Shown one piece after another: positions 1 to 21,500 of a stretch of 64,000 bases of DNA. The DNA is from Dysidea avara (Eukaryota; Porifera; Demospongiae; Dictyoceratida; Dysideidae). The notes under the pieces were generated by a model. That model did not search any database and was not told the origin of the DNA. It saw only the letters and a program-made list of their open reading frames with translations. Both the position numbers and the translations under genes were made by a program. Within the stretch, counting starts at the first letter, position 1; the number at the start of each line of letters is the position of its first letter. The stretch is taken from NCBI RefSeq assembly GCF_963678975.1, contig NC_089274.1:49608900-49672899 (forward strand), read 5' to 3'.

Positions 1-264
1 CTAGAGTATTTCTTTTCGTGTGTATTATTAATAAGTCAGTAGCTATATGGATACTGCTATCATATGTACGCACACACGGCACATCAGTACAACATCATCC
101 TTCCTGACGGTGCTGTTGAGGTTAGAGATCATCAAACAAGTACCATTGTACTGTGTGGGATCCTTGTATTTCCTGCCATCTTTAATATTGGTGTATATAT
201 AGCGTCAGTTTATAGGGGTAACGCCTTACTGTTGATTTCAGTTCCGTATTCCGTGCATGCCGGG

Positions 265-349
265 TAGTCTCACGTAGCCAGACCGCTTTTTTTTCTTTTG
301 TGTGGACGGCCACACAAAAGTAAAAATGCGGTCTGGCTACGCGAGACTA
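265..349. repeat. Foldback hairpin element (85 bp)
   Basis: Nearly perfect inverted repeat. The left arm TAGTCTCACGTAGCCAGACC pairs with the right arm ending GGCTACGCGAGACTA, and an inner stem CTTTTGTGTGG/CCACACAAAAG closes the loop. It has no coding potential. The form is that of a very short palindromic MITE, or two abutting MITE ends. Confidence 0.8.
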
Positions 350-659
350 ATTGAATTATGTGGCGGTTTACCAGCCACAAGAAGCCAATTAAGCTTTAAG
401 GATTGGCCAAGCCCCTCGGGCTAAACGCTGTCCCTAGAGTCACGGCACCGTTACTGGAGCTAAAGTCACGGCACCGTTACTGGAGCTAAAGTCACGGCGC
501 AGTCACCCAGAATCCACACACTAGTTGTATGAAAGTAAGTTTTTGTTGAGTTTGAGGCGAGCTAGGGTTGGCACGAGTCTATAGCATTCCCCGAGTATTC
601 GACTTTACAGGCTTTAGGGGACGCTTATTGTAGTTAGGGTTCAGGTTTGGTTTCTTCTT

Positions 660-1645
660 TGCTGGTGTTATTTATATCTAATCCAAAACAGCCAAGCTGT
701 AAAAAAGTGCGGTCCCCAAAGGCCAGGGTGAAAAAAGATGTGAAATCCAAGGTGGCTGCGAAGAAATGGCTGTGATAGGTTATTAAATGGCAGTGGCGGA
801 GGAAGTAGTTGATATGAAAGGCACCGCTGAATGGCGGATCCAGGATGGGGCATTTGGGGCAAATGCCCCCCCCTTCAAGAAATTGCATACAAGATCGAGA
901 TACTCTAATAGAGCAGTCAATTACTCTAATAAAGCAGTCACAGTGTTCATGTGGCAGTGCAGCTTACTTATGAAGCTATAAATAGGATTTTACATACGTG
1001 ATATAATATATTTGGTAAAGGATAACTAGCTATTATTGTTATGACCTTTTTTTTTTGCTCTTCAACTTTTTCAGCAAGGTGCCCCCCCCCCCTCTTTCCA
1101 GACTCTGGATCCGCCCCTGCCTGAACTGAGGCACTACACTGTCTCTGGTTTGGTAAGATGAGACAAAAAAAAGTCACAACCAGCTGACAATAGCTACCCA
1201 CCTCGCCAGTTACGAATTTATACTGTCAAGTTAAACTGCATAAAAATCCTTACATAGCTCGCTACACACTGCTCTAATACTGTGACTGCTTTATTAAGTG
1301 ACTGCTCTATTAGAGTATCTTGATCACGGTTTTCAGCCCCGCCCCATGCAAGAAGGATAATTTGTGTGATATCATTCTCCCCCTAGCTCCCCTTTCCGCT
1401 GCCTATGGTTATTGGCAAATTTTTAATTACGACAATTCAGGTAAATTTGTGTTGCCTCCTCCAAGTTTCACTAGGATTCAGCACCGAATTCACCTGAATT
1501 GTCGTAATTAAAAATTTTGCCATTAACCTACCATCACAGCCATTTCTTGGCCGCCACCTTAGATTTCACATCTTTTTTCACCCTTGCCTTTTTGGGGGCC
1601 GCACTCTTTTTACAGCTTGGCTGTTTTGGTTTAGATATCACTTCT
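660..1645. mobile_element. MITE of the TATCTAAACC family split by a nested insertion
   Basis: The left part (about 672-795) and right part (about 1414-1645) match the two halves of the compact copy at 5557-5777: AACAGCCAAGCTGTAAAA at one end, its inverse at the other, and AAGAAATGGCTGTGAT inside. The right part holds a hairpin at 1414-1521 built on GACAATTCAGG and its complement. About 600 bp of other repeat DNA lies between the halves, with GGCGGATCCAG near 833 and CTGGATCCGCC near 1105 in inverted orientation. This reads as one transposon inserted into another. Exact junctions are uncertain. Confidence 0.55.
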
Positions 1646-2640
1646 TTTTGCATTGCAAGCCACTAAAGCCAGCCATAAACTGGCTTTGGTGCTTCCTTTT
1701 AACTTTTTTTTTCTTTACTGCAGGAATTGTGGAACAGAAGCAATTGTGTGTATAGATTTTGTCTCATTAAATATTTGTGTATTAATTTTAATACTGAATG
1801 ATTATCATATACTGTAAATAAGGTGACTTCTTCTATTATCACATACTGTAGGTAATAAGGTGACTTCTTATATATAACTTATCTGTAGCTGAAACTATCA
1901 TTGTTGCTGAACTCTTTTCAGGGTGACTTGTTTCTAGCTGAACTCCCATGGTGATTTGTTTCCAGAACATATTTCTATAGGGTGACTGATTTGTTTGTAG
2001 CTGATTCTCTATAGGGTAACTTGTTTCTAGCTGATATCTCGTGTTGTAGCTATAATCTTTCTACAGGGTGACTTGTTCCTAACTGATCTCTCTACATGGT
2101 GACTTGTTTCCAGCACATATTTCTACTGGGTGATTTGTTTGTAGCTAATCTCTGTAGGGTATAACTTGTATCTAGCTGATATCTCTCTACAGGGTGATTT
2201 GTTTGTAGCTGATCTCTTTATGGTTTTCTTGCTTCTAGCTGATCGCACTTCAGGGTGACTGCTCTATTAGGATGACTGCTCTATTTTAGAGTATCTCAAG
2301 TGCTAAAATTTCACGGCAATTGGATATGGCGTTCGCGGGCAGTTTTTGTATGTGTGCAAAAAGAGGAAGAAAAATAAGAAGGAAAAAAAGAAGAAACTAT
2401 GCCAATTTTTGACGTCACACATCTCGGAAACGCCTGAGGCGATTTCGCTCAAATTTGGTATGAGGAGTACTGAAGTTGGTGGGCATGTTCATAGCAAAAT
2501 TTGTCTTGTTTCATATAGGCAGCACAGAGGTACGGAGGTGCGAAAATTGTGTTTTCTTTCTTCCTGTCAATGTGGTGCGCCAGCTTCTTGGGCCACATGA
2601 CACACTACCGTGTGTCTTGATAGGTTTCTTTGTGAATGAC
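1646..2640. other. Intergenic, degenerate repeats, no gene seen
   Basis: From about 1850 to 2290 there is a degenerate series of phrases of the type GGTGACTTGTTTCTAGCTGA, spaced roughly 40-60 bp, ending in a copy of the dispersed TCTATTAGAGTA motif. The AT-rich stretch after 2340 has short open frames only. No credible exon was found on either strand. Confidence 0.5.
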
Positions 2641-2654
2641 ATATATAAGGTTCA

Positions 2655-2735
2655 AACTAAGGGAGCTGGCACCGCAGTGATACAGTAGAGCACTGGGCTA
2701 GAGCATGGGAGGTCCCGGGTTTGAGCTTCGCTTTA
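2655..2735 (+). repeat. tRNA-derived SINE-like fragment
   Basis: The stretch carries an A-box-like TGGCACCGCAGTGATACAGT and, about 45 bp on, a B-box-like CCCGGGTTTGAGCTTCG, the layout of an internal RNA polymerase III promoter. It does not fold into a full cloverleaf with a paired acceptor stem, so I call it a tRNA-derived SINE head and not a functional tRNA. Confidence 0.45.
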
Positions 2736-2739
2736 GCCA

Positions 2740-4631
2740 AAAACTTTTTTGTTTTCTTAGGTTTTTTGTCAAAGTTTTTTCGATCACATGATTGCCATGA
2801 CTCTAGGCACAGCCTTGGCTAAAACCACTCACAAGAAGTCACTGTGACACTACAATACTTAGCTGAAGCATATGGCTGAAGAAGGGTTTTAGTATAGACT
2901 CTCAATAATCTATGGTTTTAGTACTGAACTTGTATTAAATGCGGACAGAACTCAAATGGAACTGAAATCAGCAGTAATGTTCCGTGCAACACTGAAGTGT
3001 ATCTGACCATAGTGAATACTGAAGATTTCCAAATCTTTGCAATGCCTAAGCACAATGCGTTCACTTGCGCTTCTATTACATGAAATTTCAAATGCCTGTA
3101 ACACTTTTCCCCCTTTACCCTGTATTCATCCTTCCCCACTATGCCCAGCATCTCCCTTCCAACTTGACTGTATATTTAGTATAATTATTGTTTTAGCTCA
3201 CATGTGTATGTAAATCATAAAAAAGACACCTGTAATATGTGACGAGGCATGTATGGCTGCATTTAACACTGATCTGATAGTCTACATGAGTTTAAAATTT
3301 AATATGAAGTAGCTTGATTGAATCATACCGTTCACCAGTCACATTGGTACAAGGAAGTGAGTGATGTAGAGGATCACGTTTTTGTTTGTATAGGCATGTT
3401 GCAAAGATTTGGAAATCCTCAGTAGACTGAGGAACAGACCTACCCTGTTTGCTATAGTTGCACTGATTTCCTGCTGGTGCTGCTGCTGGCAGCTACTTGA
3501 GTCTGGTGTCAATTAGAATCAAGGGAAGCCGTCCCAAATTGTTGCTGCTATACTGCTGCTTGCAGTTTACTGCTGAATGCCACCATTCAGCACCTTTCAT
3601 TAGCTGGAGCCTTAGGTTATGCAAGCTATCTTCTGTAAAATCTGCTCCACTTGAGTATTGAAGGAAGACAAACTAATAATTAAGTTAAGGCCACTCCAAG
3701 AAAATTCCTTGCCGGATTCCCATTTCATTGACCTCAAAAATACATGTGTGTGGAGGGTTCATTATCCATTATAGATATTTAACTAACAGGTAAGGATACA
3801 GTAGAAATATTTAAACTAAGAACCTGAACATTGAAAAGCTAGCTAAATGGGCTTTCTGAATGCTAAATTAGTTACTGCTATGCAATAAATTGATCAGTTG
3901 ACAGCAATAATGAATGACCATGAATCTGCATGTGGGCAGGAAATGGGAAACAATGAATTATCTTGGAGTGGCCTAAGAGTACCAAGCACCATGCAATGAA
4001 ACTTGATAAGTAAGTCACCAGGATATACTGACCAAGTGTCACATTCTGTGATCAAACTGGGGAGGGAGTGAGCTGGCTTGATTAATCCTCAACACAAACA
4101 GTTCATCGTTCATGTTGGTAAGATATCACATGACTCACATCATCTCTACAGAGGTGATTAAAGTTAAGAGTTTGTGTATAGAGCTTGGAACTCTGATAAC
4201 TTACATGAGATAATTGCAGATTTTGAAGTGCTTAGTATTTCTGATCGCCCTTGAGATGTTATGCCTAACCAACACTGCAGAGCTGTCATGAAGGAAAATT
4301 GAGGCTGGTTTATGGGTAAGCCAGGCAGGAGTACTTCATGATCCTTTACAGTACTTGATAACCTGTAATTGATAAGTACCATAGCTCGTGTCATCAAACA
4401 AAAAATTATAAAACATGTATGGGACCATTTTGTATAGTTAACTAACTCTTGCATGTTCATTTCATCTGCACCCAATCCATCTCCATTTTCTTTTATGGGT
4501 TTCATTGTGATCACAACACATATAGTTTAGCTAGCTATTAAGTGAATTTATAAGTAGCCGGCATAATATGTTAATTATAGCATGCTTGTAGTTGTAATGT
4601 GAGTTATACATTTATTACTCTGGCTGTGGTG
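2740..4631. other. Intergenic, no gene seen
   Basis: Only short open frames without splice context. A 116-codon minus-strand frame at 4164-4514 shares text with a repeat near 55630-55760 (CCTAACCAAYACTGC and following), which marks it as repeat-derived. Confidence 0.45.
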
Positions 4632-4639
4632 TCTACAGG

Positions 4640-5061
4640 TAGGGACCCGCCGATTATGCTCATTATTTAACCTATTATACTATGCTGCACTGCTCAACAA
4701 TTTACCTATTATGTTCAAATTATGCTCAATATTATTACCTCAGTTCCCATGTTTTTCTAATAACTTTGTATTTTATGGAAAAGCAGTAAGTGGTTGAAGC
4801 ACAGACTGTAAATCCTTGCTTATCAAAATGCATGTTACAGAAAAGATCGATATACTCTAATAGAACAGTCAGCTACCTGATAATTTTATTAGAGTTACCG
4901 ACTGTTCTATTAGAGTATATCGATCTTTTTGTCAGATATGTATTTTGATAAGCAAGAATTTATAACATTGCACAAGTGTTCTGCCTATTATGCTAGCATT
5001 ATGCATTATGCTCAATGCTTTCAGGCACCTATTATGCTCATTATTATGCGGCGGGTCCCTA
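4640..5061. mobile_element. hAT-type MITE with 8-bp target duplication
   Basis: The 422-bp element begins TAGGGACCCGCCG and ends with the inverse CGGCGGGTCCCTA. It is flanked on both sides by the identical octamer TCTACAGG (4632-4639 and 5062-5069). Eight-bp duplications are typical of hAT transposases. The interior carries a hairpin of about 150 bp (4808-4963) whose arms contain two inverted copies of the dispersed TACTCTAATAGAACAGTC motif. No transposase frame, so non-autonomous. Confidence 0.88.
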
Positions 5062-5064
5062 TCT

Positions 5065-5556
5065 ACAGGCCAATAAATTAATAAATAAAGTCATTGAGTT
5101 ATAATGTGAAAACTAACTAGTACAGCAAGTGCGAGATCAAAATACTCTAATAGTGTAGTCACCCTGTAAACAAGTCACACACAGAGTTCAACTACAGTAT
5201 GCACCCCTAGTGAGTTCAGCTACAAACAAGTCACCTTGTAGAGAGTTCAGCTACATTACAAGTCACCCTGAGTGTAGAGTTCAGTTCAGCTACAAACAGG
5301 TCAAACTGTAGAGCATTCAGCCATGTACAAATCATCACCCTGTATGTAGTTTAGCTATACACAACATCCAGTAGACAGTTCAGTTACATAATAAGTCATT
5401 TTATTAGCTATGTGATAATCATTTTATTCAGTTTACAAAGACACAATGTGGTGTACACACAAATACAAAGATATACTTTGTCTTGTTCAGAAATTCCTGT
5501 AGTAATGAAAAAACAAAGTCAGCCGGTTTTGTGGATTGCAATTACAAAAGAAGTGA
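5065..5556. repeat. Degenerate GAGTTCAGCTAC/AAGTCACCCTG repeat tract
   Basis: From about 5150 to 5400 the phrases GAGTTCAGCTACA and CAAGTCACCCTGTAGA recur every 30-50 bp. They are the reverse complement of the phrases seen at 1850-2260 and near 9020-9080. No gene seen. Confidence 0.55.
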
Positions 5557-5777
5557 TATCTAAACCAAAACAGCCAAGTTGTAAAAAGGATGTGGTCCCC
5601 AAAGAGACCATGGTGCAAAATCAAAATGGCGGCCAAGAAATGGCTGTGATGGAAGGGTAATGGCAAAAATATTAATAATGACAATTCAGGTGAATTTTGT
5701 GTTGTTTCGCAACCTTTTCACCTGGCCTTTTCGTGGGTCGCATCCTCTTTTACAGCTTGGCTGTTTTGGTTTAGATA
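5557..5777. mobile_element. Compact MITE with about 30-bp terminal inverted repeats
   Basis: Begins TATCTAAACCAAAACAGCCA and ends TGGCTGTTTTGGTTTAGATA. The interior has ATGGCGGCCAAGAAATGGCT and a GACAATTCAGGTGAAT segment. It is the cleanest copy of a family also seen at 660-1645 and partly at 9180-9420. It lies immediately 3' of the ZNF330 stop codon, so it may contribute 3' UTR or polyadenylation sequence. Confidence 0.75.
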
Positions 5778-5792
5778 ATAAATTACAATAAA

Positions 5793-13517
<7,725 letters not shown>

Positions 13518-13566
13518 CGTTTGTCCTAAATTAAAACCCACAATTGAATTATTTAATCTTCTGAAG
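13518..13566. promoter_or_regulatory. Bidirectional promoter, ZNF330 / INO80F-like
   Basis: Only 49 bp separate the ZNF330 ATG (minus) from the HMG-box gene ATG (plus). The spacer is AT-rich, with no canonical TATA box at a useful distance. Both transcripts must start within this spacer or inside the other gene's first exon, so a shared promoter is inferred. Confidence 0.6.
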
Positions 13567-15122
13567 ATGGAGGCGCCCGTGACGGTACCGCCAATCGAAG
13601 TTACTTGGAAGAACAAATACAAGAAGATGAAGAGGAAGTGTAGAGAGATAGAAAATGTGAGTGGTGCTTGTATTTTTACAATAGTAACACGATGTTTTAC
13701 GGCGTAGGGTAATATTGTACTGTCCAAGAGAATCCGGAGTATTAATGAGGCGGTGCAGCAGATTGAAGTGGAAACAAGGTACAAACCCCTTATCTTTTCA
13801 GCCAGACTTTCCTTGTCATTTGGTTGTGAAGCTTAGGGATGAGATCGTCATCCATCACACTTTGTGTACACTTTGTACAGCTCATATTTCTCATGGTAAC
13901 ATGCAGACCAAATGATAACAGAAATTTTTTTTAGTCTGACTGGCAAGACTAGCACATCACTTGTTTTACCAGTCTGACCACCACAGGCAGTTGAAGAGCA
14001 GACTGAAATTCTACAATGATGACTATACGATGCCCATGTCTCCTAAGGTACAGCATAGTAAGGCCATACCAAATTAATCATGTTTCACGGATTTTTTTCC
14101 CTCTAGTAGTGATCCAGCAGGTTGAAAAATAAATAAAAATGTAAATCATTTCAGCTGCAACTGACTTACGTTAGAGTTTATATGACTGCTCTATTAGAGT
14201 ATCTCCTCGATCTTGACACGGCAAAAGCTACCTTGCAAAATAAAGTGATGGAGCTCCATTTCCTTCCCCTACACCTGTTACTGCTAGCACAATAGAGTCT
14301 ACAGCCATTATTAGCAATTTTTAAAGATCACATGATTTACATTTATTTTGGGGTTTGCCAAAACATTGACCCACTGTATCCGTGAAACATAAGATTAATT
14401 TGTCGTGGCCTAAGGGTACAGTGTAGTACTACTAGAAGGTATCCCTGCATTGCTCTTGACTATTGGGCTGCTCTGGGATTTCTTTACTGAAATGAACACC
14501 AATTCATACATATATTCAGCCATTTGGTGTAACATACTTCATATAATCAAGTTCCTTGTCCCTTCTCAGACCAGAGCTAGGACCCTACTGAAGACACAGG
14601 CACAACTGGCTAATGACAGGTTGTCGTCTGCTAATGAAGTACCAGCTGTTGATGTGGCCACCAACTCCTCTAAACTGGGTACAGTGAAACCTAGGACTAA
14701 ACCATCTTCTGAAACATCAGCTAAGAAATCTGCTGCTTCATCTTCTGGAAAATCAGACAAGCCGGCTAAAGAAAAAGACCCCAATGCACCAAAGAAACCT
14801 TCCAATGCTTTCTTCTGGTTCTGCCAGGACAAACGCAGTGAGGTACAAGACATGCTTGCTCGTGAGGGTAATGCTGGCCACCATGACCTGGCCAAGGTTT
14901 TATCTAAAATGTGGGGTGAAGCAACCGTCTCTGATAAAAAGGTGAGTGAACATGGTGTCTTTGTAACAGTCATCACCCAACACACAGCATTACAAGCAGT
15001 TGTATGAAGAAGACAAGAAGAGGTATGAGAGAGAACAAAAGGCATATCAAGAACTCAAGGATAGTGAAACTGCTAAAGACATTAAAACAGAACCAAACAC
15101 AGACAGAACAGCCATTATTTAA
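13567..15122 (+). CDS. INO80 subunit F (TFPT)-like protein with HMG box
   Basis: Exons 13567-13656, 13708-13778, 13987-14047, 14570-14941 and 14988-15122 join in frame to 242 aa. Residues about 13-70 form a basic coiled coil (NKYKKMKRKCREIE ... RLKFYNDDY) that matches the conserved region of human TFPT, including the Cys-Arg-Glu-Ile-Glu and Tyr-x-Asp-Asp-Tyr signatures. A Ser/Thr/Lys linker leads to an HMG box at about 140-225, beginning KDPNAPKKPSNAFFWFCQDK. TFPT is a subunit of the INO80 chromatin remodeller and binds in the nucleus; yeast Nhp10 in the same complex is an HMG protein. Human TFPT lacks the HMG box. The stop codon lies 64 bp from the convergent POLDIP3 stop. The HMG box is certain; the INO80F assignment is by motif. 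Confidence 0.82.
14048..14569. repeat. Repeat-bearing intron 3 of the HMG-box gene
   Basis: This 522-nt intron is much longer than its neighbours (47-208 nt). It contains a copy of TGCTCTATTAGAGTATCTC near 14184 and inverted segments AATTAATCATGTTTCACGGA (about 14070) and CCGTGAAACATAAGATTAAT (about 14380). The latter look like the ends of an inserted foldback element. Confidence 0.55.
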
Positions 15123-15186
15123 AATTACAATGATAAACTGCTGCTACACAAATGCAATGATAAAAAAACAACAACCTAGTGATGTA

Positions 15187-17240
<2,054 letters not shown>

Positions 17241-18518
17241 ACACTAAAACTCAACCAGCTTTCGTATATCTGAAACGGAGAAAAAGGGCGCCTTCTGCAA
17301 ATTTTTAGAACAGGCCCCAAAAATCTGCTACAGACGAAAACGATCTTATACACGTAGCTCACTCTTTATCTCGGAAGATGTTACTTCTTTTCCACGGTGT
17401 TTTGGCTGGTTCTGCTCGCAAGATTGTCCACAACGTGTTGCGCACGTGACTTCCCAAATTGACTCACGTGTACTAGGTTGTAGTCTCGTGCCCAGAGTAC
17501 TGTAATGTACGCTGTCCTGTTGTAATGTACAGTAAAGTTTCAACAGAACATTAGTGTATCGTGTGTATTTATTTATGTGTATCGAGAGAACATATTATTA
17601 CAGCTGGGTAGACTGAAGATCTTGGTCAATACCTTCAAATAACTATGCCGTCTATTGTACAGGGATAAGTGGTAATCCCCCGGCTGAGTGATTTCCATGA
17701 GTTGCTGACACTGTGGTGTAGCACCACCAATATGTCACAATTGATATAGGCACACCAATTGGAATGTTGGCGTGTATATTGTGACATTTTGGTGGGCAGG
17801 ACACTTCATCTCTTACAGTGTAATTAAGGTATAGTAAAGACAGCTATACATAGCTTGAATGCAGAGAGAATGAATGATGTTTACCTGCTGGCACTCAAAG
17901 ATACATCAGGAATAGTTTTTGAACCATCGAATAGATACACATTAATTTTAGCAGATTAAGAAATTGATCAATACTTTGCAACACTGATCAGTGTGAACAT
18001 CATCAGCAACCAGTTGGGTTTGCTTATGGCAGAGGCCCACAGTGTAAGGAAGTTTTTTGTTCTCTTGGAGAGAAATCATGCAAGCATGGTACCAGCTGAC
18101 GGGCGGATCCAGACTTTGGTCAAAATGAAATGGGACTGCATTGTCTGAAGGTGAGATCAAAAAAAACCCAGCAAGCTGCAGGCTGACAATAGCTGTCCAC
18201 CCCACCAACTATGCTTTTATCACTGATAAAGTACATAAAAATCCTTGCTACACACTGCTCTAGTACCGTGACTGCTCATGTCTGCAAGATTTTCTAATGT
18301 ATAGTGAAATGGACAACAGAAAGCCTAACTTGTCCACACACCTTGCTGTGTCCAGAGATCTCGTGTGATTTGTGCGTACTCAATTAATAATGGTTCTCTC
18401 TCACTGTCCTATGACTATTGTGTTTAATTAAGTACTCTTGCCTCCATCAAATGATAGTAATTTAATACATCAATATTATTTCAATCATGATTATTAGTTT
18501 TGAATTACAGAATGACAA
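17241..18518. other. Intergenic between POLDIP3 and SRP68, no gene seen
   Basis: The POLDIP3 5' flank, then unique-looking AT-rich DNA. From about 18099 to 18275 there is a degenerate repeat fragment beginning GGGCGGATCCAGACTTTGG and containing TTGCTACACACTGCTCTA, text also seen near 1255 and 20278. The SRP68 3' UTR lies just below 18519. No convincing exon on either strand. Confidence 0.55.
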
Positions 18519-21500
18519 CTAAGAGTTTGAGCTACTCCCCCAGATCAATCCCCTCACAAAGCCAGTAATTCCTCCCTGCGGCTTCTTCTCTACTCGATGA
18601 GACAGGTCTGGCACCTCTACACTGTTCAATGCAAGATCAAAGAAAAAAGGCTTGGAATTGATTGGTTTATAGTCTGGTGGGAATGGCACCAATACAGGCT
18701 TCTGATTGGCTGGAATTGGCACATATTCTGTTAGTTGATTAGACAATGCCTACACAACAGATCACATGACATGATATATCTCCATGGTAACATACTGTGT
18801 TAGATACAGTCAGGTCGGCCATCTTTTCTTCCACACCTTGTGTATCTAATGGTTACTGTGACTACAACTATGATGTCATATTACATCATACTCACCTAGA
18901 ATACTGCTCACATGAGTGACACATTTGTAACCCCTCACATGATCTGATAATTGCTGCAGTTGCTGTAGCCCCTCCTGCAAGGATCAGATGAGCGGACTAC
19001 CACACCTTCTAATGCTTACTTGTGCACCAGCCCCTGCCCACTCACGATAATGACTGGTAGCTTTGCTCACATGATCTAGTGTACAACTGTACAGGGCCAT
19101 AGCTTCAGGCCATTTTTTATTACTGGCTAATGATTGGGCCAAGTAGTAGCAACGATAAGCTTTGAACATGAATCTGTGGGCAGCCATTTCTTTCTGTACT
19201 TCTAGGTCTTCATCCAAACCAGGGATGTTTACCAGATCAGCCACATACTAATGTTAGAAAATTTAATGCTCACACACACAAACACACACTACACACCTGT
19301 AATAACATATCATACACACGGATGAATTCTTCTGGTTTCACTGTTCGCTGACCATCTTTCATGGTTGCTAGTAGCAGCAGATTCCGATCAATGGAATGAC
19401 GTAATTTAAAATGTGTCAAATAATCTCGCAATGACAGCAAAATTGTATGTTGAGCTCCAACTTTCAAAGACTGCTGCTGTTTTTTGCGTTCCCCAGTCTA
19501 ACACAGAAAAACACCATTACCACCTAAACACTCAAATACCAGCCCACTTGCTCTAGTCCGTTCTGCTCGTCTCTCACTGCCTGGAGGCCATCTTGACATT
19601 CCATCAACAACTGCTCATACAGCTCTATCTTACGGTCCGATGAATCCACCCTCTAGAAGATAAGACAGAAACAAATTTTAGACCCATATCTCCAAGATAG
19701 TAATTCTATACACTGACAGGCCAGATCCTAATTCTGTGATCACACGGAAATAGCCTAGGGGATACAGACCACATTCCATAAATTCTACAGAATTTCAAGT
19801 TGGTCACATTTATCACAGTGCTTTCAAATTGTGTGGGCGTATCTATAGTTACAGTTTTGAATTTGACAAAACAACAATCAACGTAAAAATCTTGCTCATT
19901 TTCACATGACACTTTAGACTCAAAACATGATAAACCACTTTGGAATGTATAAATTGATACTTTGGGTTCTGATTCCCCAGATCCTTCTGAGCACTAGTGG
20001 TAGACCCCACATGGAAAATGCTTGGCCTGCAAGACTAATCCATTAAACTTCTGTCTTTCCCAAAATGGTTGTCTTATGCAAGTTTAATGATTAAGTGGTC
20101 ATGTCCTAAAGTACTAAGTGGCGGATCTAGGAATTTATAAAGGGGGTTTCCAGTTTAGAAGGTGGAAATATACACTGACATGAGATACGCAAAAGTTTGC
20201 ACTAGTTTGGTAAGGTGAGACCAAAAAAAAAAAAAAAGGTCAGCCTATTGATAGTACATAAATACCTTAAATAACTTGCTACACACTGCTTTAATAGCTA
20301 CCGTGACTGCTCTATTAGAGTATCTCGATCGAGGCGCACACCGCAATAATTAAAACATTTAATTGTTATGCAATCATTTTTCAAAGGGGGTTTCCGTGGA
20401 AACCTTGAAACCCCCCTAAATCCACCACTGGTACTCCCAACTCTTAACAACACCTACTGTAACTTGATACCAAGTGAGGATGATGACAACACTATATTGT
20501 TACTAACACCACATCACATGATCCCCTCCATCACAATCACACATATTCACCTTCACTTCTACTGCTAACTCTTTCAACCTCACAAGCACTACCCTCAACT
20601 TGTCACTCTTGACAGACAAGGATTGGCCACACCACATCACCTCTGTGAGAGTGGTTGCCGCCTTCTCCTGTGTCTGTGCTAGTACCATCTGGACAGATAT
20701 CATGCAATCTAACATTATGATCATGTGATCCACTCACATCAATCTTTGATGCTAACATCTCATCACCATGGGCACTGCTGCGTAGTTTCATCAGCTCACT
20801 AAGGTCTGAGGGCATATCCTTCATGTTGTAGGCACAGTAGCGAACGTTAGGTGTAATCTCATCAACACGTTGAGAGTATAAGGAACGCTGTTCTTCAGAA
20901 ACTGCCATGCCTAGCTGTTCATAAATCATCCTGTAGGAGTGATCATCACTAACAATGTGACAGCTTGCAAATATAGTGTAATCTCTCTATAATGGGCACT
21001 TTGGGAGCAGCTATATTTTCTTCAATTAAAGAGGTTGTAATGGATCATCACTAGCCTACAGCCAGTGTGTGTACTCCACAACAAAGGTAAACATTTGGTC
21101 CCAACAACTCCAAACATTTTAGATCTCTCAGCAATCCTGATACAGAGACCGACTCCAGCATCCATACATGCATGGTAACCACTTACTGAGTATTCCCAAA
21201 GTTATCAAACGCTTCCTTCCATTGTTGCTGTTCAAACTGGACATTACCCAACATCCACGCTGCATATGCTTGTGCCTCTAACTTGGTCCGTGTGTCACAA
21301 CGTCCGCACTGCTCACAAAGCTGCAGCAGTTTGGAGCTGTGTGCCACTGCTCGGCGTAACCGGCGCAGTAGATGAAACCTCTTCCTAATCTCTGTGTTAG
21401 CTTCCTGTTTTAATTGCATGCCATAGGCCCATGCCCTCTCTGCATTAATCAGTGGAATATACAGGAACCTGTTGAATACATTAGCCATGTTATAGTTTGA

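Noticed and set aside
2655..2735. Functional tRNA gene
   Set aside because: A- and B-box-like text exists but acceptor and anticodon stems do not pair. Better explained as a SINE head.
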